The notes under the pieces are model-generated. The model ran no database searches and was not told the DNA's origin. It saw nothing but the letters and a program-made list of their open reading frames with translations. From Nocardia altamirensis NBRC 108246 (GTDB lineage Bacteria > Actinomycetota > Actinomycetes > Mycobacteriales > Mycobacteriaceae), in assembly GCF_001612685.1 (NCBI RefSeq), contig NZ_BDAY01000010.1, positions 171,110 through 235,109 on the forward strand: 64,000 bases of DNA, written 5' to 3'. Positions 29,076 to 37,877 of this stretch are shown here, in pieces; position 1 is the first letter of the stretch; each line of letters starts with the position of its first letter. Both the position numbers and the translations under genes were made by a program.

Positions 29076-30734
29076 GTGAACACTGCGAACATCCACTCCG
29101 CCGCCATCGAGACCCCGGTCATGATCGTCGGCGGCGGCATCACCGGCCTGTCCGCCGCGCTGTTCCTGGCCAGGGCGGGCATCCGTCCCGTCCTCGTCGA
29201 ACGCCACCCGTCCACCGCACTGCAACCGCAAGCCAGGGCATTCAACCCGCGGTCGATGGAGATCTATCGCGCGCTCGGCCTCGAGCCGGAGATCCGCGAA
29301 CGCACCTCGATCCTGGCGGCGCTCCCGGAAATGTTCGGCGCGGAAACCCTGGCGGGTGCGGAACGATTCCGGGTCGACGTGCTGGCCCAGGTGCGCCCGC
29401 CCGCCACCCTCAGCCCCACCGACTGGGCGATGATCGATCAAGACGAATTGGAGCGGGTCGTCCGGGCGCACGCCGAAAAGTCCGGCGCCGACATCCGATT
29501 CGGCACGGAACTGCGCTCCGTCGAAACAACTGCCGACGGCGTCACGGCACTGGTGCGTGATCTCGACACCGGCGCGGACTATCCGGTACACGCCGACTAC
29601 CTGGTCGCGGCCGACGGCAACCGGGCTGGCATCCGTACCAAGCTCGGCATCGGCGCCGACGGACCGGGCGAGCTCCTGTACGCCGCGAACTTCCTCTTCG
29701 ACGCCGACCTCACTGCGCTACTGCGCGGCCGTCGCTTCCTGCTCGGCTACCTCGATCAGCCGATCACCGGCACCGCCCTCGTGCCGGGTCGCGAACCTGG
29801 CCGCTGGTCGCTCGGCATCCCCTTCGGTCCCGAGACCGGGGCAAGCCTCGACGATTTCACCGAACAGCGCTGTATCGACCTCGCCCGCCGCGCGATCGGC
29901 GACCCTGGCCTCGAACTCACGCTGGTGCCGCCGCTGCCAGGATCGAGCAAGCACGTCGGCGCCACCCGGATCGGCGGGTGGGTGGCCAGGCAATTCCGGG
30001 TAGGCCGCATCTTCTTCGCGGGCGACGCCGCCCGCGTTGTCCCGCCGACGGGCTCCTTCGGCGCGAACTCCGGCATCGCCGACGCGCACAATCTCGCATG
30101 GAAGCTCGCCGCAGTGGTGAAAGGCCAAGCGGGCGAGTCACTGCTGGACACCTACCAGGACGAGCGGCGCCCGGTCTCGGTCACCACGCTCGACCAGGCG
30201 ATGCAGCGTCTGCACGGTCGCCATCACGGCACCGGCGACACCGCAGCCGCCATCGACGACCTCACGATGATCCTCGGCTATCGATACCGCTCTGCCGCCG
30301 TCGTTTCCGAGACGCCCGACCATAACGAGCCGGTCGAAGACCCTCGCCACGCCACCGGCCGCCCCGGCTTGCGCGCACCGCACCTCTGGCTCCGCAGTGC
30401 AGGCACCACCTTGTCCACCCTCGATCTCTGCGACGGCGGCTTTCTCCTACTGACCGGCCCGGCAGGCACGGCATGGACCGCGGCCGCCGAGAACGCCACC
30501 ACCACACTGGGTCTCGACGTGACGGTGCACCAGATCGGGACCGACTACACGGACCCGGACAATCTCTTCCACACGGCCTTCGGCATCACCGACACCGGTG
30601 CGACCCTGGTCCGCCCGGATGGCTTCGTGGCCTGGCGAACCGCCACACTCCCCCAACACCCGGACAGCGAACTGCTGCGGACGCTCACCCAAGTCCTCGC
30701 CCGCGCGGATCAGCAGGCACTACTACCCAGCTGA
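29076..30734 (+). CDS. FAD-dependent aromatic monooxygenase
   Basis: A 552-residue protein with GAGGAGA ahead of the start. FAD motifs are intact: GGGITGLSAALFLARAG (near residue 18), the YLVAADGNRAGIR block that joins FAD and NAD(P)H binding, and FFAGDAARVVPPTGSFGANSGIADAHNLAWKL. The C-terminal thioredoxin-like domain (about 420-550) is typical of phenol hydroxylase and polyketide hydroxylase relatives. It should hydroxylate an aromatic substrate using NAD(P)H and oxygen, perhaps for detoxification, since a TetR regulator controls it from the divergent side. Confidence 0.9.
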   Translation: MNTANIHSAAIETPVMIVGGGITGLSAALFLARAGIRPVLVERHPSTALQPQARAFNPRSMEIYRALGLEPEIRERTSILAALPEMFGAETLAGAERFRVDVLAQVRPPATLSPTDWAMIDQDELERVVRAHAEKSGADIRFGTELRSVETTADGVTALVRDLDTGADYPVHADYLVAADGNRAGIRTKLGIGADGPGELLYAANFLFDADLTALLRGRRFLLGYLDQPITGTALVPGREPGRWSLGIPFGPETGASLDDFTEQRCIDLARRAIGDPGLELTLVPPLPGSSKHVGATRIGGWVARQFRVGRIFFAGDAARVVPPTGSFGANSGIADAHNLAWKLAAVVKGQAGESLLDTYQDERRPVSVTTLDQAMQRLHGRHHGTGDTAAAIDDLTMILGYRYRSAAVVSETPDHNEPVEDPRHATGRPGLRAPHLWLRSAGTTLSTLDLCDGGFLLLTGPAGTAWTAAAENATTTLGLDVTVHQIGTDYTDPDNLFHTAFGITDTGATLVRPDGFVAWRTATLPQHPDSELLRTLTQVLARADQQALLPS

Positions 30735-30743
30735 TCCGGACGA

Positions 30744-31088
30744 TCACCGCTGCAACGGCGCCTGCAGGCTCACGATCCGTCCGTCGGGGTCACGAACGGT
30801 CATCTCCTTGGTCCCGTAGTGCGTCTCTTCGAAAGGGGTCACCACGTCGACACCCGCGTCGGGGCGGAACGCATCGGCGTCGGCCACCGAAAGGATGAGC
30901 TGCATCCGCGGTTCCTGATTCTTCGGGACCTCGGCGATGAACAGGTATGGACCGTCCCCACGGGTCAGTTTGCCCGAGCCGTGGTCGGTGCTGAAGTCCA
31001 GTTCGAAGCCGAGGGCTTCATAGAACTTGGCCGCCTTACCCCAGTTGTGGGTTTCCAGGAACACGGCTTCGATTCCGTCGATGGCCAT
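30744..31088 (-). CDS. VOC/glyoxalase superfamily protein
   Basis: A 114-residue protein from the ATG at 31088, with AGGAGA upstream. The fold signature is clear: AVFLETHNWGKAAKFYEALGFELDFSTDHGSGKL and the closing GTKEMTVRDPDGRIVSLQAP. Such proteins include dioxygenases, glyoxalases and antibiotic-sequestering proteins. The usual metal His/Glu set is incomplete, so a binding role is possible. It is the second gene of a two-gene operon behind a ribbon-helix-helix gene. Confidence 0.85.
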   Translation of the reverse strand: MAIDGIEAVFLETHNWGKAAKFYEALGFELDFSTDHGSGKLTRGDGPYLFIAEVPKNQEPRMQLILSVADADAFRPDAGVDVVTPFEETHYGTKEMTVRDPDGRIVSLQAPLQR

Positions 31089-31098
31089 AGCGGGTCTC

Positions 31099-31263
31099 CT
31101 ATTCGGACGAATCTGCACGGCGGGCGTCGTCGAGGTAGCCGCGGAGCGCGTCGGCCACCAGGGCCGAGAGCGAAAGCTCCCGCTCGATGGCGTGGTGCTT
31201 GACCTGCCTGATCAGTCCCAGTGGCAGGTACACGTTGAACTGCTTGACTTCCTCGTCGCCCAC
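31099..31263 (-). CDS. Ribbon-helix-helix (CopG-like) small regulator
   Basis: A 54-residue protein from the GTG at 31263 to the stop at 31099, ten bases before the VOC gene. It has the ribbon-helix-helix pattern: a beta strand VKQFNVYLP, helix 1 [14 protein letters not shown], a turn LSLS, and helix 2 [16 protein letters not shown]. No RBS is visible. A perfect 16-bp palindrome lies eight bases upstream and is the likely self-operator. Similar small proteins act as antitoxins or local repressors; here the partner gene encodes a VOC protein and not a known toxin. Confidence 0.8.
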   Translation of the reverse strand: MGDEEVKQFNVYLPLGLIRQVKHHAIERELSLSALVADALRGYLDDARRADSSE

Positions 31264-31270
31264 GCCCCGA

Positions 31271-31286
31271 TGCTAGCATGCTAGCA
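31271..31286 (-). promoter_or_regulatory. Palindromic operator of the RHH-VOC operon
   Basis: TGCTAGCATGCTAGCA is a perfect 16-bp palindrome made of two overlapping TGCTAGCA-type half-sites, eight bases before the RHH start. Paired short half-sites of this type suit binding by two RHH dimers. Confidence 0.7.
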
Positions 31287-31433
31287 ATCTAGCCGCCACC
31301 ACTCGGAAACCGCCGTCCGAGAGCCACTTTCGCCGGCGCGGAAACGATCTACGGCCACACGCGCCACACGCTCGGCGGGCGCGTGTGCCAGCCGAGATGC
31401 AAAGGTCGTGAGAAGGTGACTACCTTCGCGTGC

Positions 31434-32996
31434 ATGGATACGAGCACGCGGCCAGGAGGCGAGAACACCGACACCAGAGTCGACCATCTCGGCTGGCGGC
31501 GGCTGCGGCTCCGCCGCGGGCGGCGACTGCCGGTGGTCAGCCAGGCGGTCGGCAAGCTGGTCGCCGATCGCCAGGCCACCGCGGACACCATCGTCGACGC
31601 GCCTGCGCCGCTGCAGCCGATCGACCTGACCGACGATGCGCGGGTCGCCGAGGTCCTCGACCTGGCCGTCCGGGTCGGCGAGGTGGTGCTCGCGTCCGGC
31701 ACCGGCGTCATCGACACCACCACCCAGGTCCGATTCATCGCCGCCACCTACGGATTGGCCCGCTGCGATATCGACGTCACCTACGACGCGATCCGCATCT
31801 GGGCCGACCGCGGGCCCCGACTACCGCCCGCGAGCACCATGCGGATCGTGCACTACCGCTCGCTCGACTTCACCAGGCTCGCGGCCGTCGACCGGCTGAC
31901 CAGGCGGATCCGCAACGAGGTCGTCGCGCCGGTGGACGCGCGCGCCGCGCTCGACACGATCACCTCGGCGCCGCACCCGTACCACCGCTGGATGGCCACC
32001 TTCGGCTGGTCGCTGCTCGCCGCGGCCATCGCCGCGCTGCTCGGCGGCGGAGTCGTCGTCGCGGCAGTCAGTTTCGGCACCACGCTGGCGATCGACCGGG
32101 CCAACCGGGTGCTCAATCGCTTCGGCCTGCCGTTCTTCTTCCAGCACGTGGTGGGTGGTGCGATCGCCGCGACACCCGCCATCGTGCTGGCCACCCTGGC
32201 GGGCCCACTCGGCATCGAGGTCGATCCCGCGCTCATCATCGCCGCGGGAATCACCGTGCTCCTCAGTGGTTTGCAGCTGGTCGGCGCGGTACAGGACGGC
32301 ATAACCGGCGCGCCGATCACCTCGACGGCCCGCATGCTCGAGGTGCTGATGATGACCGGCGGCATCATCGCGGGCATCGCCCTCGCCTTGCGCATCGGCG
32401 ACGTGGTCGGCGCCACCGTGCCGCCGATCGTGCTGACGCCGGGGGCGGACATCACCGATCTGCCGATCAAGATCGTCGCCGGTGCCGTCGCCGCCATGGC
32501 GTTCGCGCTCGCCTGCTATGCGGAGCGACGGGCGCTCGCCGCCGCCGCGGGCAGTGGCGCAGCGGGCACGATCTGCTATCTCCTGGTGCAGCAGGCCGGC
32601 TTCGGCCCGGTGCTCGCCTCGGGTGTCGCCGCAACGGTGATCGGCATGGCGGGTGGTCTGATGGCCCGGCGCGCGCTGACACCCCCGCTGGTCGTCGCGG
32701 TCGCGGGCATCACGCCGCTGCTGCCTGGCCTCAAGCTCTATCGCGGGCTCAACGCCGTGCTCAACGATCAGCTCGCCATCGGCGCCAACCAGTTGCTTGC
32801 GGCGTTCGGCGTCGGGTGCGCGCTCGCTGCTGGCGTCACCCTCGGCGAATGGTTCGACCGTACCGTTCGGCGGCCGCGCATCCTGCGCCGCTTCGGCGCG
32901 CTGCGCCGTCCGATCGTGCGGCGACGGCCGACCGTTCGGCTGCGGCGGCGGTCCGCGCCACCCGTGCCCACCTCGCCTATCCCACCCACTCAGTGA
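31434..32996 (+). CDS. ThrE-like threonine/serine exporter family protein
   Basis: A 520-residue protein from the ATG at 31434. TACCTT at 31421-31426 may be a -10 box of a leaderless mRNA. The N-terminal soluble domain (about 60-180; VLDLAVRVGEVVLASGTGVIDTTTQVRFIAATYGL) and about ten membrane helices match the ThrE family (DUF1212 plus DUF3815) of corynebacteria. The C-terminus is very basic (RRPIVRRRPTVRLRRRS). It likely exports threonine or serine. Gene context gives no further clue. Confidence 0.88.
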   Translation: MDTSTRPGGENTDTRVDHLGWRRLRLRRGRRLPVVSQAVGKLVADRQATADTIVDAPAPLQPIDLTDDARVAEVLDLAVRVGEVVLASGTGVIDTTTQVRFIAATYGLARCDIDVTYDAIRIWADRGPRLPPASTMRIVHYRSLDFTRLAAVDRLTRRIRNEVVAPVDARAALDTITSAPHPYHRWMATFGWSLLAAAIAALLGGGVVVAAVSFGTTLAIDRANRVLNRFGLPFFFQHVVGGAIAATPAIVLATLAGPLGIEVDPALIIAAGITVLLSGLQLVGAVQDGITGAPITSTARMLEVLMMTGGIIAGIALALRIGDVVGATVPPIVLTPGADITDLPIKIVAGAVAAMAFALACYAERRALAAAAGSGAAGTICYLLVQQAGFGPVLASGVAATVIGMAGGLMARRALTPPLVVAVAGITPLLPGLKLYRGLNAVLNDQLAIGANQLLAAFGVGCALAAGVTLGEWFDRTVRRPRILRRFGALRRPIVRRRPTVRLRRRSAPPVPTSPIPPTQ

Positions 32997-33045
32997 GCAG
33001 CTGAGTGCACATCGCGCGCGAACCCGGTATCGTCGTACCAGAAAG

Positions 33046-33064
33046 TTAGGGTATCCATACTTGG
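33046..33064 (+). promoter_or_regulatory. Possible IdeR/DtxR iron box
   Basis: TTAGGGTATCCATACTTGG matches about 12 of 19 positions of the iron-box consensus TTAGGTTAGSCTAACCTAA, best in the left half. It lies about 35 bases upstream of the heme oxygenase gene, where an iron-responsive repressor would be expected. Confidence 0.5.
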
Positions 33065-33098
33065 ATTGCCCAGGGTGCTCAGGTGAGGTGGTTCGTTC

Positions 33099-33755
33099 AT
33101 GTCGGAGGCAATCCCGTTCTCGACGCAGATTCGCAGCGCCACCGCCGAACAACATTCGGACGCGGAGAACTCGCGGTTCATGAGCGACATGCTCGGCGGC
33201 GCGCTCGGCGTCGACTCGTACCACCGCTACACCGGCCAACTCTGGTTCATCTACCGCGCGCTCGAGGGGCGATGGGACAGCCTGGCCGACGACCCGGTCG
33301 CGGGGCCGTTCATCCGTCCCGAACTGGCACGCACCGCCGAACTCGAGCGCGACCTCGCCCATCTGCTCGGACCACGGTGGCGCGACGGGCTCGAACCACT
33401 GCCCGCGACCGCGGCCTACGCCGCGCGCATCGATGAGTGCGCCCGCGACTGGCCAGCGGGCTACATCGCCCACCACTACACCCGCTACCTCGGCGACCTG
33501 TCCGGCGGCCAGGTCATCCGCGGCACCGCCGAGAAGCTGTGGAACCTGCCGCATCGCGGCGACGGCGTCCGCTTCTACGTCTTCGACGGTGTCGGCAACC
33601 CGGCCGCGTTCAAGCGCGAATACCGCAGTCTGCTCGACCGATTGCCGCTCGACGATCTCGAAACCCGCAGGGTGCTCGACGAAGGGCAGCGAGCCTTCGC
33701 GATGAACACCGCGCTGTTTCAGGAACTGGCCCAGGAGTTTCCCGCGGCGCAGTAG
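33099..33755 (+). CDS. Heme oxygenase (HmuO type)
   Basis: A 218-residue protein. The proximal heme ligand is H19 (STQIRSATAEQHSDAENS), and the distal helix has the signature YLGDLSGGQVI (residues about 130-140). The length is normal for the corynebacterial HmuO group. It breaks heme into biliverdin, CO and iron in the cytoplasm and so supplies iron from host heme. An iron-box-like sequence precedes it. Confidence 0.95.
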   Translation: MSEAIPFSTQIRSATAEQHSDAENSRFMSDMLGGALGVDSYHRYTGQLWFIYRALEGRWDSLADDPVAGPFIRPELARTAELERDLAHLLGPRWRDGLEPLPATAAYAARIDECARDWPAGYIAHHYTRYLGDLSGGQVIRGTAEKLWNLPHRGDGVRFYVFDGVGNPAAFKREYRSLLDRLPLDDLETRRVLDEGQRAFAMNTALFQELAQEFPAAQ

Positions 33756-33765
33756 GCGCGAGTCG

Positions 33766-33788
33766 TAGGCGCCTCCCGCAGGCGCCTA
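33766..33788. terminator. Hairpin between heme oxygenase and sugar transferase genes
   Basis: TAGGCGCCT (33766-33774) pairs with AGGCGCCTA (33780-33788) over a 5-base loop. A further TAGGCGCCT copy lies at the 3' end of the next gene, allowing an alternative fold. Confidence 0.6.
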
Positions 33789-33797
33789 GCCCGCGGC

Positions 33798-35309
33798 TCA
33801 GTAGGCGCCTGCCCCGCGGGTCACCGCGCCGATCGTGCGCGCGATGAGCAGCAGGTCGAGCACCATCGACCAGTTCTCGACGTAGGAAAGGTCAAGTCGC
33901 ACCGAATCTTCCAGCGAAAGGTCGGATCGTCCGCTCACCTGCCACAGGCCGGTGACCCCTGGCTTGACCAGCAGCCTGCGCCGCATCTCGCCGTCGTAAC
34001 TGTCGACCTCGCGCTGCACCTGCGGGCGCGGCCCGACCACGCTCATCTCACCGCGCAGCACGTTGAAGAACTGCGGCAGCTCGTCGAGGCTGAACTTGCG
34101 CAGCACCTTGCCGATCGGCGTGATGCGCGGGTCGTCCTTCATCTTGAAGAAGACCGGGTTGCCGCCGTTGCGCGCGATGAGCGCGTCGACGGCCGTGTCC
34201 GCCTCGACATACATGCTGCGGAACTTGATCATGCGGAAGGGCTTGCCACTCCGGCCGATTCGTTCCGACAGGTAGAACACCGGACCGGGACTCGTCAGTT
34301 TCACCGCCAGCGCGATGGCCAGCATGGTCGGCGCGATCGCGAGCAGCACCCCGGCCGCGAAGCAGAGATCGAAGACCGCCTTGCCCGCGGACTTGGCGCG
34401 ATCGTATTGCGGCTTGGCGATGTGCAGCATCGGCACGCCTGCGACGAACCGGTTGGTCAACCGGGTGCCCGCGATGTCGACCACGCCGGGCGCGACGATC
34501 AGCTCCACCCCGATCGGATCGAGTTCCCAGGCCATGCGGCGTAATTCGATCGGGCCGAGGTGATCGGTCGCCGTCACAGCGACAGTGTCCGCGCCACTGC
34601 GCCGGACCGCGTCGAGCACCGTCCGGTCATCGCCGACCACCGAGAACGTGTGGCCCGATGAGCCGGGGAAGTATTCGGTGATCTCGTTGAGCCCGTCCGG
34701 AATACACACTCCGACCACCCGATATCCGGAGGCCGGGTCGGCCGCGAACGCGTTCGCCATCGCCTGCGCCGCCTCCGCACAACCGACAACGAGGACCGAG
34801 GTGCGGTATTCCCCCCGACCGCGCAGCTGCCTGGCGTGTATCCGCCACAGCAACCTGCTGAGCATCAGCCCGAACAGACCGAGCGGTAGTGCAATCGCCA
34901 AATAGCCACGCGCAAACTCGATCTGAAAGATCAACGAGATGATCGCCAGTACGCCGAACAAACGAAGTGTGGCGGACACCAAACGCCGGTACTCCTCGGT
35001 ACCGCTGCCGACCACCTGCGGCGACCGGCTGTGGCCGATGGCGAGGAAGGCGAGCCAGGTGAAGGCGAGCGCACCGGAAACCACCGTGTACCCAACCTCG
35101 TACGGCAGCGGCCAGGCCAGCGGCGTCGCGGCCGGACCGCCGAATCGGATGACCTGGGCGAGCGTTATCGCCGCCACGATCACACCGAAATCCGTTGCTA
35201 TCAAGCGCCTTACGTACTCCGACTGCCAGCGTTCGCGCTCGGAACGCGGCAGCGTGTGCGACGATCGACGGATGTCAAGATCGTCGTCGTCGGCGAGCTC
35301 GAAGCTCAT
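33798..35309 (-). CDS. Polyprenyl glycosylphosphotransferase, initiates exopolysaccharide
   Basis: A 503-residue protein from the ATG at 35309, with GGGGAGG eight bases upstream. About four to five N-terminal helices lead into a cytoplasmic nucleotide-binding-like domain (TSVLVVGCAEAAQAMANAF) and then the catalytic bacterial sugar transferase domain from about residue 310, with its membrane hairpin (FDLCFAAGVLLAIAPTMLAIALAVKLTSPGPVFY), ERIGRSGKPFRMIKFRSM, KFSLDELPQFFNVLRGEMSVVGPRP and KPGVTGLWQVSGRS. It transfers a sugar 1-phosphate to undecaprenyl phosphate, the first step of the locus. Confidence 0.93.
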   Translation of the reverse strand: MSFELADDDDLDIRRSSHTLPRSERERWQSEYVRRLIATDFGVIVAAITLAQVIRFGGPAATPLAWPLPYEVGYTVVSGALAFTWLAFLAIGHSRSPQVVGSGTEEYRRLVSATLRLFGVLAIISLIFQIEFARGYLAIALPLGLFGLMLSRLLWRIHARQLRGRGEYRTSVLVVGCAEAAQAMANAFAADPASGYRVVGVCIPDGLNEITEYFPGSSGHTFSVVGDDRTVLDAVRRSGADTVAVTATDHLGPIELRRMAWELDPIGVELIVAPGVVDIAGTRLTNRFVAGVPMLHIAKPQYDRAKSAGKAVFDLCFAAGVLLAIAPTMLAIALAVKLTSPGPVFYLSERIGRSGKPFRMIKFRSMYVEADTAVDALIARNGGNPVFFKMKDDPRITPIGKVLRKFSLDELPQFFNVLRGEMSVVGPRPQVQREVDSYDGEMRRRLLVKPGVTGLWQVSGRSDLSLEDSVRLDLSYVENWSMVLDLLLIARTIGAVTRGAGAY

Positions 35310-35802
35310 GAACACACACCTCCCCATGGGAGTGAAGAAACATGCTTTCCGGTCTGCATCGACCGGTCCCCTCGGCACAATCCCGACCGCCGCAGGCATC
35401 TCATCCGTCGGCGGCCAGAAGGAGATTGTTACAGAACACAATCCGTTTCACACACTGAATCACAAGGGCCGCAAAATGTTCCAGAAGGTAGCCAACAAAG
35501 GGGCGGTCGGTATGCTGCCCCGGTCTGTTCTGGGCGCCTTCCGCGACAGCAGCCCAGGTCGCGAACCCCGGCTACTCCCAGGCGAATTCGTCCTATGAGA
35601 TCGAATCCACCAACTGCCCCGTTAGCCACCCGGACGCCAGCCCTCCGAGACGGTTGAAAAGTATCGGAAATTACTTCCTGCCCAGTCGATTTCACCAACG
35701 CCACGCGGGACTTTCGTTGTAACGTCTCACTGGATCGGGTCGACGTCAGGGGTGCGCCGGCAGTGTGCCGGCCATTCGACTCACGACAGAAGGTGGGCTT
35801 TC
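35310..35802. promoter_or_regulatory. Divergent control region of the exopolysaccharide locus
   Basis: No gene is supported in these 493 bases, which are lower in GC than the flanks in two places. A dyad GATTGTTACAGAACACAATC (35424-35443) with 6-bp outer arms lies about 115 bases before the sugar transferase start. An AT-rich stretch near 35658-35680 and GCCGGC agtgt GCCGGC near 35755 precede the methyltransferase gene. Promoters in both directions are expected; I could not fix -35/-10 boxes with confidence. Confidence 0.4.
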
Positions 35803-37104
35803 GTGCGATGTCGCCTGTGTGATTCCGAGCGTTTGACGAGCGTGCTCGATCTGGGAGCAACGCCGCCGTGCGAGAAGTTTCTCGCGCAGGACGAGCTCGA
35901 CCTTGCCGAGGCAACCTATCCGCTGCATCTTCGACTCTGCGCGGACTGCCTGCTGTTGCAGATTCCCGCATTGATCACTCCGGCAGAAACTTTCACCGAA
36001 TACGCTTATTTCTCGTCTTATTCCGACAGTTGGGTGCGGCACGCGAAAACTTTTGTCGCACAGGCCATCGAACGACTGAAGCTAGGCGCGGACTCCTTCG
36101 TCGTCGAGGTGGCGAGCAACGACGGCTACCTGCTGCGGCACGTGGTGGCCGCGGGCATCGACTGCCTCGGCATCGAGCCGTCGGTGAACGTCGGCGACGC
36201 CGCACGCGCCGCCGGGGTACCCACCGAAACCGCCTTCCTCGACGAGGACACCGCCGCGAAGGTCCGCAGCGCACACCGGCCCGCGGATCTGGTGGTGGCC
36301 AACAACGTCTACGCCCACGTTCCCGACCTGCGCGGCTTCACCCGATCGCTGCGCGCGCTGCTCGCCGACGACGGCTGGCTGTCCATCGAGGTGCACCACG
36401 CGCTGAACCTGTTGCGCCTCGGGCAGTTCGACACCATCTACCACGAGCACTTCCAGTACTACACCGTGCACTCCGCGCAGCGGGCACTGGCGACCGCTGG
36501 TCTGTCGGTGGTCGATGTCGAGCTGCTCGACACCCACGGCGGCTCGCTCCGACTCTGGGCCAGGCCCGAGGAGGTCGGCGCGACGCCGAGCGACCGCGTC
36601 GCCGACGTGCTTCGCCTGGAACAAGACGCGGGCCTGCATCAAGAGGCCGGCTACACCCAGCTGCGCCCACGGACCGAAGCGGTCCGCCACGACCTGCTGC
36701 GCTTCCTGCTCGACCAGCGCGCCGCAGGCAAGCGAGTGGTCGGCTACGGCGCACCGGGCAAGGGCAACACCCTGCTCAACTATTGCGGCATCCGCACCGA
36801 CCTGCTCGAGTACACCGTCGACCGCAACCCGTACAAGCACGGTCGCTACACGCCCGGCACCAGGATCCCGATCCATCCGCCCGAGCGCATCGACCAGGAC
36901 CGACCGGATGTCGTCCTGGTGCTGCCATGGAATCTCGAAGCCGAGATCACCGCGCAGCTGAGCCACATCGGCACGTGGGGCGCCGAACTGGTTTACCCAC
37001 TACCCACACTGCATCGCGCCGATCTCACATCGGCCGAACCCACCGGTCACAACGGAGTGAACACCACACACAACTCGGAAATGACAGGGAGGGGAGTGCG
37101 ATGA
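35803..37104 (+). CDS. Sugar C-methyltransferase (three-domain, SAM dependent)
   Basis: A 433-residue protein from the GTG at 35803 with AGAAGGTGG upstream. The N-terminal zinc domain has CRLC and CADC pairs (MRCRLCDSERL; RLCADCLLLQI). The SAM site is VVEVASNDGYLL, and the active-site motif YHEHFQYYT holds the His-Tyr pair known from sugar C-3-methyltransferases (TcaB9/NovU/TylCIII group). The C-terminal domain is VVGYGAPGKGNTLLNYCGI. It should add a methyl branch to a keto-deoxysugar nucleotide. Its stop overlaps the cytidylyltransferase start (ATGA). Confidence 0.9.
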   Translation: MRCRLCDSERLTSVLDLGATPPCEKFLAQDELDLAEATYPLHLRLCADCLLLQIPALITPAETFTEYAYFSSYSDSWVRHAKTFVAQAIERLKLGADSFVVEVASNDGYLLRHVVAAGIDCLGIEPSVNVGDAARAAGVPTETAFLDEDTAAKVRSAHRPADLVVANNVYAHVPDLRGFTRSLRALLADDGWLSIEVHHALNLLRLGQFDTIYHEHFQYYTVHSAQRALATAGLSVVDVELLDTHGGSLRLWARPEEVGATPSDRVADVLRLEQDAGLHQEAGYTQLRPRTEAVRHDLLRFLLDQRAAGKRVVGYGAPGKGNTLLNYCGIRTDLLEYTVDRNPYKHGRYTPGTRIPIHPPERIDQDRPDVVLVLPWNLEAEITAQLSHIGTWGAELVYPLPTLHRADLTSAEPTGHNGVNTTHNSEMTGRGVR

Positions 37105-37877
37105 AGGTTGTGCTTTTCTGTGGCGGCTACGGCATGCGGATGCGCGATGGCACCGACGACATGATCCCGAAGCCCATGCAGCTGGTCGGTCCGCGACCGC
37201 TGCTCTGGCACGTGATGCGCTACTACGCGCACTACGGCCACAAGGAGTTCATCCTGTGCCTCGGCTACGGGGGCCTGCACATCAAGAACTTCTTCCTGAG
37301 CTACGAGGAGTCGGTGTCGAACGACTTCGTCATCCGCGACGGCCAGGTGGAGATGCTGAGCTCCGATATCAGCGACTGGAAGATCACCTTCGTCGACACC
37401 GGACTGGAATCCGCCATCGGCGAGCGCTTGCGCCGGGTGCGCGAGTACATCGCCGACGACGAGTGCTTCCTGGCGAACTACGCCGACGTGCTCACCGACG
37501 CGCCCTTGGACGACATGATCGACAAGTTCACCGCGTCCGGTGCCGCGGCCTCGATGATGGTGGTGCCGCCGCAGTCGTCGTTCCATTGCGTCGATATGAA
37601 GCCGACCGGCGAGGTCAAGGAGATCATGCCGGTCTCGCGGATGCCGCTGTGGGAGAACGGCGGCTACTTCGTGCTCAACAAGGAGATCTTCGATCTGCTG
37701 CCGCCGGGAGGCGACCTGGTCGCCGACGCGTGCGGTGCACTCGCCGGACAAGGCAGGCTGTTCGGGTACCAGCACCTCGGGTTCTGGAAGCCCGCGGACA
37801 CCTTCAAGGAACGCGCCGAACTCGATGCGGGCTACCGCTCCGGCGCCAGGCCATGGATGGTCTGGGAGCACGCGTGA
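37101..37877 (+). CDS. rfbF: Glucose-1-phosphate cytidylyltransferase-type nucleotidyltransferase
   Basis: A 258-residue protein. The nucleotide-binding start MKVVLFCGGYGMRMRD, the IPKPM block and the GYGGLHIKNFF motif match RfbF, which makes CDP-glucose from CTP and glucose 1-phosphate. ENGGYFVLNKEIFD and the C-terminal FWKPADTFKERAELD are also typical. The usual next enzyme, a CDP-glucose 4,6-dehydratase, is not recognisable here. Overlaps link it to both neighbours. Confidence 0.88.
   Translation: MKVVLFCGGYGMRMRDGTDDMIPKPMQLVGPRPLLWHVMRYYAHYGHKEFILCLGYGGLHIKNFFLSYEESVSNDFVIRDGQVEMLSSDISDWKITFVDTGLESAIGERLRRVREYIADDECFLANYADVLTDAPLDDMIDKFTASGAAASMMVVPPQSSFHCVDMKPTGEVKEIMPVSRMPLWENGGYFVLNKEIFDLLPPGGDLVADACGALAGQGRLFGYQHLGFWKPADTFKERAELDAGYRSGARPWMVWEHA

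Noticed and set aside
31821..33554. 577-codon open frame on the minus strand
   Set aside because: It crosses antisense to both the ThrE-like and heme oxygenase genes, which are clearly coding.
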